DNA from: Sphingomonadales bacterium | Lineage (GTDB): Bacteria > Pseudomonadota > Alphaproteobacteria > Sphingomonadales > Sphingomonadaceae | Length of the DNA: 5,636 bases | Assembly (NCBI GenBank): GCA_013298745.1 | Contig: JAAFIT010000184.1 | Span: forward strand, 1 to 5,636 | Direction of reading: 5' to 3' | Shown: piece by piece, positions 1 to 5,636 of the stretch | Layout of the letters: each line of letters opens with the position of its first letter | Position numbering within the stretch: position 1 is the stretch's first letter | Translations under genes and position numbers: made by a program | Notes under the pieces: generated by a model | Seen by the model: the letters and a program-made list of their open reading frames with translations, nothing else | Databases searched by the model: none | What the model was told of the DNA's origin: nothing

Positions 1-464
1 GCTTTCTCCATGTGATCCGCCTTCGGATCAATACCGAGCAGCATCTTCAGCCCGGCGAACAGGCTCGACTCGTTCAGCCAGATTTCGGCGCTATCGGCAT
101 CAAGGCGGAGCAGCCGCAGCTTGGGGTCGGTTTTGCCGCCCGGATACCAGGCCGAGACATACGGATTCCACAGCCGCTCGATCGTCGCCGGGTCTTTGTC
201 GAGTGACAACGTGCCATAGAGCGTCGCAAACAGATTGTGGCCCTTGTCGACAAAGGTCGCGGTCGCGCGATTGCCGGCAGCAAGCTTCTGGACGATCCCG
301 TTTTCGGTCGACGTAAAGAAAAAGATCGGCCCCTTGTCACCTTCAGCTTGCGCCGCCATCGGCCGGGGATGGCCCGCTTCGACGCCATCGAGTCCCAGCA
401 TCATCGTGCGGTCGGAATGCAGCGCTTCCCAGAATTTCGCCTGCAGGTCTTCAGCATTGGTCAT
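1..464 (-). CDS. General stress protein 26-like pyridoxamine 5'-phosphate oxidase-family protein (C-terminus cut by window edge)
   Basis: The reverse strand reads 154 codons from ATG at 464 to the left edge without a stop. The start fits because AAGGA lies 7 nt upstream. The N-terminus (MTNAEDLQAKFWEAL), the stretch MLGLDGVEAGHPRPM (residues 22-36), GPIFFFTS (45-52), the central KGHNLFATLYG segment, and LWNPYVSAWYPGG followed by LRLDADSAEIWLN match the PNPOx-like split-barrel family often annotated as general stress protein 26. The family is about 160 residues long, so only a few C-terminal residues are probably missing. Members bind flavin or a related cofactor in the cytoplasm, but their substrate is generally unknown. 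It is transcribed away from the monooxygenase gene across a 126-bp spacer. Family assignment is strong; exact function is not inferable. Confidence 0.9.
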   Translation of the reverse strand, partial: MTNAEDLQAKFWEALHSDRTMMLGLDGVEAGHPRPMAAQAEGDKGPIFFFTSTENGIVQKLAAGNRATATFVDKGHNLFATLYGTLSLDKDPATIERLWNPYVSAWYPGGKTDPKLRLLRLDADSAEIWLNESSLFAGLKMLLGIDPKADHMEK

Positions 465-485
465 GGGACATTCCTTGCATTGATT

Positions 486-502
486 GCGCGTTGTGAACGC
501 GC
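486..502. repeat. Perfect 7-bp inverted repeat in the divergent spacer
   Basis: GCGCGTT (486-492) and AACGCGC (496-502) form a perfect dyad with a 3-nt centre. It lies 22 to 38 bp upstream of the stress-protein start at 464 and 89 bp or more upstream of the monooxygenase start. TTGCGCGTT occurs directly at 484-492 and again at 517-525, 33 bp apart. It could be an operator or an RNA hairpin for the minus-strand gene; there is no T-run, so a terminator is unlikely. Function is inferred only from symmetry and position. Confidence 0.4.
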
Positions 503-559
503 CGTGCTGCAAAGGGTTGCGCGTTCGGGCCATTCGGTTGCGCTGCTCGCCCAGGTTGA

Positions 560-575
560 TTAACGTAAACGTCAA
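560..575. promoter_or_regulatory. Candidate operator, palindrome of form TTnACGTnnACGTnAA
   Basis: TTAACGTAAACGTCAA is symmetric in 12 of 12 defined positions around the centre between 567 and 568. It ends 2 bp before the GGGAGAG ribosome binding site (578-584) of the monooxygenase gene. A second, offset symmetry (GGTTGA at 554-559 with TCAACC at 572-577) overlaps it. The form resembles, from memory, sites bound by MerR-family LiuR-type regulators of branched-chain amino acid and fatty acid catabolism, but that link is tentative. A site this close to the start would repress by blocking elongation or initiation. No convincing -35/-10 pair could be assigned. Confidence 0.5.
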
Positions 576-590
576 CCGGGAGAGCAATCC

Positions 591-2078
591 ATGACCACCC
601 CCCATTTTGACGTGCTGATTGTCGGCGCCGGCCTGTCGGGCATCGGCGCCGCAGTGCACCTCCAGCAGGATTGCCCCGGCCGCAGCTACGCCATCCTTGA
701 AGGCCGCGATGCCATCGGCGGCACCTGGGATCTGTTCCGCTATCCCGGCATCCGGTCGGACAGCGACATGTATACGCTGGGTTACAACTTCAAACCCTGG
801 GAGGAGGCCAAGGCCATCGCCGACGGCCCCAGCATCCGAAAATACATCCGCGAGGCGGCGACCGAACATGGCGTCGAACGCCACATCCGCTTCGGCCACA
901 AGGTCACGGCGGCAATCTGGGATTCTGCCAGCGCCACCTGGACGGTTTCGAGCACACTGAAGGACGGCAGCACCGCCACCATCACATGCAACTTCCTCTA
1001 CATGTGCTCGGGCTATTACAGCTATTCGCAAGGCTACAAGCCCGAATGGCCGGGCGAGGTCGACTTCAAGGGCACCGTCATCCAGCCGCAATTCTGGCCG
1101 GAAAGCCTTGATTATGCTGGCAAGAAAATCGTCATCATTGGCTCGGGCGCCACGGCGGTGACGCTGGTGCCGGCGATGGCCAAGACCGCCAAGCACGTCA
1201 CCATGCTCCAGCGTTCGCCGACCTATATGGTCAGCCGCCCCGGCAGCGACGCCATCGCGAATTTTCTGCGCAAGGTGCTGCCGGCGCAGATGGCCTATGA
1301 CATCGTCCGCTGGAAGAATGTCACCTTCGGCATGTGGTTTTATGAACAGACCCGCAAGCACCCGGAGAAAGTCCGCGCCAATCTGCTCGGCCGGCTGCAG
1401 AAACTGCTCCCCGACGGCTATGACATGGGCAAGCATTTCACGCCCAAGTACAACCCCTGGGACCAGCGGCTTTGCCTGGTTCCCGATGCCGATCTGTTCG
1501 ATGCGATCAAGGCCAACAAGGCCGATATCGTCACCGATACGATCGCGAAGTTTGAGCCGAATGGCATCCGCCTGACCTCGGGCGAACTGCTAGAAGCTGA
1601 TGTCATCGTCGCCGCCACCGGCCTCAAGCTCGAAGCGCTCGGCGGCATGGCGGTCACGGTCGATGGCGAAGCTCGGCGCATCGCCGACTCGCTCACCTAC
1701 AAGGGGATGATGTTCTCCGGTATCCCGAACCTTGCGATCAGCTTCGGCTATATCAACGCCAGTTGGACCCTTCGATCCGACCTGATCGCCGAATATGTGG
1801 GCCGCCTGCTCAACCATATGGCGGCGACCGGCACGACCATCGCTACGCCGACGCCGGCACCCGATGTCCAACCCGAACGCCTCGCGATGGATCTGTCCTC
1901 GGGCTATGTTCAGCGTGGCGCCGATGCCCTGCCCCGCTCCGGCACCCGCGCGCCGTGGATGGTCACTGCCAATTACAAGCTCGACAAGCAGGAACTGCGC
2001 GACGGCAAGCTCGACGACGAGATGGTGTTCAGCACGGCCCATGCGGCAGCACCGTTGATGGCCGAAGCCGCCGAATGA
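591..2078 (+). CDS. EthA-type FAD-dependent Baeyer-Villiger monooxygenase
   Basis: This 495-residue protein matches the Mycobacterium tuberculosis EthA type (about 489 residues) along its whole length. Visible are the FAD-binding Rossmann motif GAGLSG (residues 12-17), the BVMO motif GGTWDLFRYPG with D57 (43-57), a fingerprint-like FKGTVIQPQFWP (159-170), the NADPH-binding GSGATA (184-189), LQRSPTY (206-212), and the ATG motif (342-344). EthA-family enzymes use NADPH and O2 to turn ketones into esters and can S-oxygenate thioamides, acting in the cytoplasm. GGGAGAG at 578-584 lies 6 nt from the ATG. The gene overlaps the next one by 4 bp, so it is probably the first gene of an operon. Oddity: the fingerprint histidine is glutamine (Q165, codon CAG at 1083-1085). 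Natural substrate is unknown; family identity is near certain. Confidence 0.95.
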   Translation: MTTPHFDVLIVGAGLSGIGAAVHLQQDCPGRSYAILEGRDAIGGTWDLFRYPGIRSDSDMYTLGYNFKPWEEAKAIADGPSIRKYIREAATEHGVERHIRFGHKVTAAIWDSASATWTVSSTLKDGSTATITCNFLYMCSGYYSYSQGYKPEWPGEVDFKGTVIQPQFWPESLDYAGKKIVIIGSGATAVTLVPAMAKTAKHVTMLQRSPTYMVSRPGSDAIANFLRKVLPAQMAYDIVRWKNVTFGMWFYEQTRKHPEKVRANLLGRLQKLLPDGYDMGKHFTPKYNPWDQRLCLVPDADLFDAIKANKADIVTDTIAKFEPNGIRLTSGELLEADVIVAATGLKLEALGGMAVTVDGEARRIADSLTYKGMMFSGIPNLAISFGYINASWTLRSDLIAEYVGRLLNHMAATGTTIATPTPAPDVQPERLAMDLSSGYVQRGADALPRSGTRAPWMVTANYKLDKQELRDGKLDDEMVFSTAHAAAPLMAEAAE

Positions 2079-3523
2079 AGCGGCTTGCGGCGGCGCTGGC
2101 GCTGGTCGCCACGGCGGCGCAGGCGGCACCGCCGCCCGCCGATCCGGCGCTCAGCGAGGGCATCCGCCTTGTCGATGCCTGGGCGGACGCCTCGCAGGTC
2201 TATGGCCGCTGGCCGGCACTGTCGGTCGCGATCGGCAAGGGTGATCAACTGGTCTGGTCGAACGGCTATGGCCATGTCGATGCCGCCGGCAAGCGGCCGG
2301 CGACCGGCAAGACCATCTATTCGATCTGTTCGATCTCCAAGCTGTTCACCTCCATCGCGGTGATGCAGCAATGGGAGGCGGGCAAGCTGCGGCTCGATGA
2401 GCCGATCACCACTTATTTGCCCTGGGCACAGTTGCAACCCGATGGCCGCGATTCCATCCCCGTCACGTTGCGCGCGCTGATGAGCCATTCGGCCGGCGTC
2501 CCGCGCGATGGCCGCACCGGCTATTGGACCGGCCCGGATTTTCCGTTTCCGACACCAGATGAACTCAAGGCCGATGTCGGCAGCGCCAAGCCGCTCTATC
2601 CGGTCGGCCGTGTCTATCAATACAGCAATATCGGGCTGACCCTCGCCGGTGATGCCGCAGCCGCCGTGGCCGGTGAACCCTATGCGACGCTGGTCGAAAC
2701 CCGCATCCTGGCGCCGCTCGGGCTGGCCGATACCCGCCCCTATCTGCCGCTCGACCAACTTGGCACGCGCCTTGCCGTCGGCTGGAGCCCGCTTGACCGC
2801 CAGGGCAAACGGGCTCTGCTCAAGCCCTTCGATGCCAAGGCGATCACCCCGGCAGCGGGTTTTTCGAGCACCGCCGAAGATCTGGTGAAGTTCGGCCTGT
2901 GGCAGCTCGGCTTGTTGGGTCAGGAGTCCGTGCCGACGACGCCCGGCGTGTTGCGTCCGAGCACGCTGCGCGAAATGCAGCGCCTGCAATTCAGCGATCC
3001 GGCGCGGGAGGGCAGCTTCGGGCTTGGCTTCGCGCTCGAACGCGATGGCGACAAGACCTATGTCGGGCACGATGGCAGTTGCCCCGGCTATCACACCACG
3101 GTGCTGATCCGCCCCGATACCGAAACGGCGGTGGCGGTGATGACCATCGACAATCACGAGGTCTGGGCCGATACAGTCGAAGTCCACAGCCTGCTCGATG
3201 CGCGGCGTGATCACAGCTTCAAGGGTACGCCGCCGGTCGCAGCGCCCCTCGAGGATTATGCCGGCCGCTATGTCACCAACGTCTGGGACAGCGAAACGGT
3301 GATCCTGCCGTGGAATGGCGGCCTGGTGACGGTGTCGCTGCCCGACGCTCATCCCGCCGCACATCTGTCGTTCCTCAAACCCATCGGGCGTGATCGGTTC
3401 CGCCGCATTGCCGGCGATGGCAGCGACATGCACGAGGTGACCTTCACGCGGGACGCTTCGGGCAAGGTGATCGAGAAGGTTGAATTCTACCAGCGATCAG
3501 TGCGGACGGCGCCGGCGAAATAG
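2075..3523 (+). CDS. Secreted serine hydrolase, beta-lactamase class C / family VIII esterase type
   Basis: The ATG at 2075 overlaps the monooxygenase stop as ATGA, giving a 482-residue protein. There is no strong ribosome binding site, so translation is probably coupled. The N-terminus MKRLAAALALVATAAQA is a Sec signal peptide with likely cleavage after A17, placing the enzyme in the periplasm or outside. Catalytic motifs are SISK (SxxK, nucleophile S86 and K89), YSN (183-185) and HDG (332-334, replacing KTG). The region between about 30 and 375 is the PF00144-type serine hydrolase domain. Residues from about 393, starting DYAGRY, look like the C-terminal beta-rich, lipocalin-like domain common in such hydrolases. 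Possible activities are esterase, D-amino-acid peptidase or beta-lactamase; the HxG third motif favours esterase or peptidase. An in-frame start at 1763 exists but would overlap the upstream gene by over 300 bp and bury the signal peptide. Confidence 0.92.
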   Translation: MKRLAAALALVATAAQAAPPPADPALSEGIRLVDAWADASQVYGRWPALSVAIGKGDQLVWSNGYGHVDAAGKRPATGKTIYSICSISKLFTSIAVMQQWEAGKLRLDEPITTYLPWAQLQPDGRDSIPVTLRALMSHSAGVPRDGRTGYWTGPDFPFPTPDELKADVGSAKPLYPVGRVYQYSNIGLTLAGDAAAAVAGEPYATLVETRILAPLGLADTRPYLPLDQLGTRLAVGWSPLDRQGKRALLKPFDAKAITPAAGFSSTAEDLVKFGLWQLGLLGQESVPTTPGVLRPSTLREMQRLQFSDPAREGSFGLGFALERDGDKTYVGHDGSCPGYHTTVLIRPDTETAVAVMTIDNHEVWADTVEVHSLLDARRDHSFKGTPPVAAPLEDYAGRYVTNVWDSETVILPWNGGLVTVSLPDAHPAAHLSFLKPIGRDRFRRIAGDGSDMHEVTFTRDASGKVIEKVEFYQRSVRTAPAK

Positions 3524-3617
3524 TGCGATAGCGCGCCCAAAAACTGGTTGCGCGGGCGAAGCGATATTGCTCCATTCACAATTCGACCAGCTTTCATTCT
3601 CATCGCCAGGAGCGGCT

Positions 3618-4502
3618 ATGACCGAACCCGCCAGCCCCCAGCCCGCCCAGTGGCTGCGTATCGTGCAATATCCGCCGGTCCGGCTCGCGATCTTCGGCAC
3701 CATCATGTTCTACATGCTGGGCTTCTCCAACAATTTCATGGGGCAAGCCGCCGGCAACATCTGGGCCCAGATTGCCATTGTCATCGGCTGGTCGGCGGCG
3801 GGCTTCGCCGTCTACAGCTGGTTGGTCCGCCTGATCGAGCGTCGGTCGGTCACCGAACTCGCCTTCCCTGGCATGGGCAAGGAACTCGGCATCGGCCTGC
3901 TGGTCGGCTTCGGGCTCTATAGCGCCAGCGTCATCGTCCTGATGATCATGGGCATCTACAAGATCGCTGGTTTCAACCCGGCCTCCTTCATGCTGACAGC
4001 GATCCCGATGGCGGTGAGCGCCGCGGTGTTCGAGGAGCTGCTGTTCCGCGGCGTGCTCTTCCGCATTGTCGAGGAATGGCTGGGCAGCTGGATTTCCCTC
4101 TTCATCTCTTCCGCCGTCTTCGGCCTCGTCCATCTGATGAACCCGGCCGCCACGATGACCGGCGCCATCTTCATCGCTGTCGAGGCCGGCATCCTGCTCG
4201 GCGCCGCCTATATGCTGACCCGGCGGCTGTGGATGAGCATGGGCTTCCACGCCGCCTGGAACTGGACCCAGTCCGCCGTCTTCTCGGGCGTGGTTTCGGG
4301 CTCTGATTCCGACCCCGGCCTCATCAAACCGCTCATCGACGGCCCCGCCCTTCTCACCGGCGGCCAGTTCGGCCTTGAAGCATCGGTCATCGCCGCGCTG
4401 TTCTGCACGACAACCGGCGTTATCCTGACCATCATGGCAGTGCGGCGCGGACATGTCGTGTTGCCGTTCTGGAAGCAACAGGCATTAACAGGCACGCACT
4501 AA
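3618..4502 (+). CDS. CPBP-family intramembrane glutamic endopeptidase (CAAX protease/bacteriocin-processing type)
   Basis: The 294-residue protein is highly hydrophobic. Likely membrane segments lie near residues 20-36, 49-70, 90-112, 122-138, 157-173, 180-200 and 256-275. The three CPBP (ABI, PF02517) motifs are intact: EELLFR (139-144) with the paired glutamates, FGLVH (168-172), and HAAWN (211-215). These form the membrane-embedded site of Rce1-like proteases. Bacterial members are linked to peptide processing, self-immunity or protein maturation, and the substrate here is unknown. AGGAG at 3608-3612, 5 nt from the ATG, decides this start over an in-frame ATG at 3480 inside the hydrolase gene. 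The 94-bp gap from the hydrolase has AT-richer sequence near 3561-3605, so it may have its own promoter, though none is clear. The protein appears complete. Confidence 0.93.
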   Translation: MTEPASPQPAQWLRIVQYPPVRLAIFGTIMFYMLGFSNNFMGQAAGNIWAQIAIVIGWSAAGFAVYSWLVRLIERRSVTELAFPGMGKELGIGLLVGFGLYSASVIVLMIMGIYKIAGFNPASFMLTAIPMAVSAAVFEELLFRGVLFRIVEEWLGSWISLFISSAVFGLVHLMNPAATMTGAIFIAVEAGILLGAAYMLTRRLWMSMGFHAAWNWTQSAVFSGVVSGSDSDPGLIKPLIDGPALLTGGQFGLEASVIAALFCTTTGVILTIMAVRRGHVVLPFWKQQALTGTH

Positions 4503-4519
4503 CATTTTGGGTTCACGAC
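4503..4519. other. 17-bp convergent gap between stop codons
   Basis: The protease gene ends with TAA at 4500-4502 and the thioesterase gene ends, on the other strand, with TAG at 4522-4520. The gap contains no stem-loop with a T-run in either direction. Transcripts from the two sides probably overlap at their 3' ends or end by Rho; this is inference. Confidence 0.6.
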
Positions 4520-4957
4520 CTAGGTACCGCTCTCGCGCCTCATCGCCAACACAAACTGCTGCGCAGACGCTTCGGCGATCAGCACACCGTCCTCGCTGCG
4601 GAACTCGACACGGCAGCTCATCATCTGTCGCGACTGTGCGATGACGCGCGATTCCATCAACAGCCGCTGTCCACGCCCGACCCTGAGAAACTGCACATGC
4701 AGGTTCACCGTCCGGAACGTGCAATCGGCCGGCAAGACCGTCATCGCCGCAAACGCCATTGCCTGGTCGGCAAGCGCCGCAACATAGCCGCCAAACAGCG
4801 ACCCATCACTATTGAGCAGATCGGGCCTTGGATCCCAGTGCTTGCGCGCCCACCCGTCACCCCAGGCGTCGAGCGTGCCAAGACCAAGAGTCTGCACCAC
4901 AGGTGGCGGCTCGGCTCCGGCGCATAGCGCGTTCAAGCGATCGCTGGCCCATGTCAT
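4520..4957 (-). CDS. Hotdog-fold thioesterase, PaaI / 4HBT-like family
   Basis: The 145-residue protein starts at ATG 4957-4955, with GGGAG (4968-4964) 6 nt upstream. A longer in-frame start near 5101 would add 48 non-family residues and overlap the regulator gene, so it was rejected. The core NSDGSLFGGYVAALADQAM (residues 49-67) is the PaaI-type signature, with N49, G56-G57 and D64 where the family places active-site residues; the usual HGG is FGG here. The remaining part (VNLHVQFLRVGRGQRLL, then SCRVEFRSEDG) fits the strands of a hotdog fold. Such enzymes hydrolyse acyl-CoA thioesters in the cytoplasm, usually as multimers. The substrate cannot be told, although the divergent TetR gene suggests ligand-controlled acyl-CoA or aromatic/lipid catabolism. 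It is convergent with the protease gene. Confidence 0.88.
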   Translation of the reverse strand: MTWASDRLNALCAGAEPPPVVQTLGLGTLDAWGDGWARKHWDPRPDLLNSDGSLFGGYVAALADQAMAFAAMTVLPADCTFRTVNLHVQFLRVGRGQRLLMESRVIAQSRQMMSCRVEFRSEDGVLIAEASAQQFVLAMRRESGT

Positions 4958-4963
4958 TTTCTT

Positions 4964-4982
4964 CTCCCGTTGTTGCCGGGAG
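4964..4982. promoter_or_regulatory. Back-to-back divergent ribosome binding sites forming a palindrome
   Basis: CTCCCG (4964-4969) and CGGGAG (4977-4982) are perfect inverted arms around 7 nt. Read leftward, GGGAG with 6 nt spacing serves the thioesterase ATG at 4957; read rightward, GGGAG with 7 nt spacing serves the ATG at 4990. The dyad is most simply explained as two Shine-Dalgarno sites facing apart, and it fixes the thioesterase start and supports the TetR start. Confidence 0.65.
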
Positions 4983-4985
4983 CTA

Positions 4986-5002
4986 GAATATGAGGAATAT
5001 TC
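4986..5002. promoter_or_regulatory. Candidate TetR operator, 17-bp dyad over the regulator start codon
   Basis: GAATAT (4986-4991) and ATATTC (4997-5002) are perfect inverted arms around a 5-nt centre, in a locally AT-richer patch. It covers the putative TetR start codon at 4990 and lies 29 to 45 bp upstream of the thioesterase start, a place where a bound repressor could affect both genes. TetR proteins commonly bind such dyads in divergent control regions. Assignment is by symmetry and position only. Confidence 0.4.
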
Positions 5003-5636
5003 GGCTTTCCTACTCGCCTTTGCGGAGCGTTGCATTGAACACGTCTGTTGCATCGCAAGCCACTGACGGTGTTCGCGTTCTGCCGCGCCAAGGCCGATCA
5101 CGTGCCGTCGTCGACGCGGTTCTGGAGGCTGCGGCTCAGCTTCTCGAGTTGGAGGGCGAGATCGGCTTCAACACCAATGCCGTAGCCGAACGTGCGGGGG
5201 TAAGCATTGGCAGTCTCTATCGATATTTTGTCGACAAGGAGGCCATACTGCTCGCCTTGGCGCGGCGCGAGACGGCATCGGTACAACTGGCAATGCGACT
5301 GGCACTTTGGCAGCGTACCAGCGTTGCATCCGATCGCGCCGCCATCCGGGCCTTCCTTGGCGCTTTTGCCGGGCGCCCTGGCGTGCGCCGCCTCGCGCTG
5401 AAAAGCATCATCGCGCATGACGGCAGCGCCCATGACGACGGCGCCGGGATCGAAGCGCTTCTGCGCGATAGCCAAGGCCAGACTCTGTCGGAAATGCGGG
5501 CGTTTGTCCTGTCACGCGCGCTGCTGGGCGCCATCCGCGCGGCGGTGCTCGAACGACCGGAGTTGTTGGCATCGGCTGAATTCGAGGACGAGTTGGTGCG
5601 TTTGGGGCGCGTCTATGCCAATGCTCCAGCCAGATC
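4990..5636 (+). CDS. TetR/AcrR-family transcriptional regulator (C-terminus cut by window edge)
   Basis: An open frame runs from ATG 4990 to the right edge, 215 complete codons with no stop. GGGAG (4978-4982) is 7 nt upstream. The N-terminal DNA-binding domain starts at about residue 35 with RQGRSRAVVDAVLEAA, and the helix-turn-helix is NAVAERAGVSIGSLYRYF (63-80), followed by DKEAIL, a textbook TetR pattern. The rest (about 85-215) is the variable, helical ligand-binding and dimer domain; the ligand cannot be read from it. The usual size is 190-220 residues, so little is missing. A TTG start at 5035 preceded by CGGAG (5023-5027) is an alternative; it would shorten the long leader to 22 residues and leave the dyad at 4986-5002 intergenic. 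It probably represses itself and the divergent thioesterase gene, 32 bp away. Confidence 0.87.
   Translation, partial: MRNIRLSYSPLRSVALNTSVASQATDGVRVLPRQGRSRAVVDAVLEAAAQLLELEGEIGFNTNAVAERAGVSIGSLYRYFVDKEAILLALARRETASVQLAMRLALWQRTSVASDRAAIRAFLGAFAGRPGVRRLALKSIIAHDGSAHDDGAGIEALLRDSQGQTLSEMRAFVLSRALLGAIRAAVLERPELLASAEFEDELVRLGRVYANAPAR

Noticed and set aside
237..563. 108-codon plus-strand open frame spanning the stress-protein gene and the divergent spacer
   Set aside because: It is mostly antisense to a clearly recognised gene and has no family resemblance.
1763..2074. N-terminal extension of the hydrolase reading frame
   Set aside because: It lies wholly within the conserved C-terminal part of the monooxygenase gene, and the signal peptide begins at the ATG at 2075.
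1973..3433. 486-codon open frame on the minus strand opposite the hydrolase
   Set aside because: It is antisense to a gene with a signal peptide and all catalytic motifs; its translation shows no recognisable domain and is rich in Arg, Gly and Ala, as expected for a shadow frame in GC-rich DNA.
3531..3560. Possible terminator hairpin after the hydrolase gene (CGCCC at 3534-3538 with GGGCG at 3554-3558)
   Set aside because: Only 5 bp of stem around a 15-nt loop and no following T-run; too weak to call.
3600..4478. 292-codon minus-strand open frame opposite the CPBP protease
   Set aside because: Its composition (many His, Asp, Glu, Gly) mirrors the antisense of hydrophobic codons; there is no plausible ribosome binding site or family motif.
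4960..5101. 48-residue N-terminal extension of the thioesterase up to an ATG near 5101
   Set aside because: The added residues are polar and unlike the family, overlap the divergent regulator gene, and lack the good ribosome binding site seen before the ATG at 4957.

Overview
The window is GC-rich and gene-dense. Codons strongly favour G or C at third positions, genes are short-spaced, and the proteins resemble alphaproteobacterial versions. A sphingomonad-type alphaproteobacterium is my best guess, but this is an inference from style and family resemblance; no rRNA or other marker gene is present.

Layout from left to right. A minus-strand gene cut by the left edge (1-464) encodes a general-stress-protein-26-like flavin/PNPOx-fold protein. 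A 126-bp divergent spacer (465-590) holds two clear dyads. Three plus-strand genes follow: an EthA-type Baeyer-Villiger monooxygenase (591-2078), a secreted serine beta-lactamase-fold hydrolase/esterase that overlaps it by an ATGA junction (2075-3523), and, after 94 bp, a CPBP-family intramembrane protease (3618-4502). A minus-strand hotdog-fold thioesterase (4520-4957) converges on the protease with only 17 bp between stop codons. A divergent TetR-family regulator (4990 to the right edge, incomplete) starts 32 bp from the thioesterase start.

How the genes may work together. The monooxygenase and hydrolase are almost certainly co-translated. A ketone-to-ester oxidation followed by ester cleavage is the obvious joint pathway, but the hydrolase has a signal peptide, so the two enzymes should sit in different compartments. 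The thioesterase and TetR gene look like an enzyme/regulator pair with a shared control region.

The families here are all known, and I see no evidence of a wholly new system, mobile element, CRISPR array or RNA gene. The points most worth a second look are the His-to-Gln change in the BVMO fingerprint of an otherwise well-conserved EthA-like protein, the ACGT-based palindrome just upstream of its ribosome binding site, and the compact divergent thioesterase/TetR control region.
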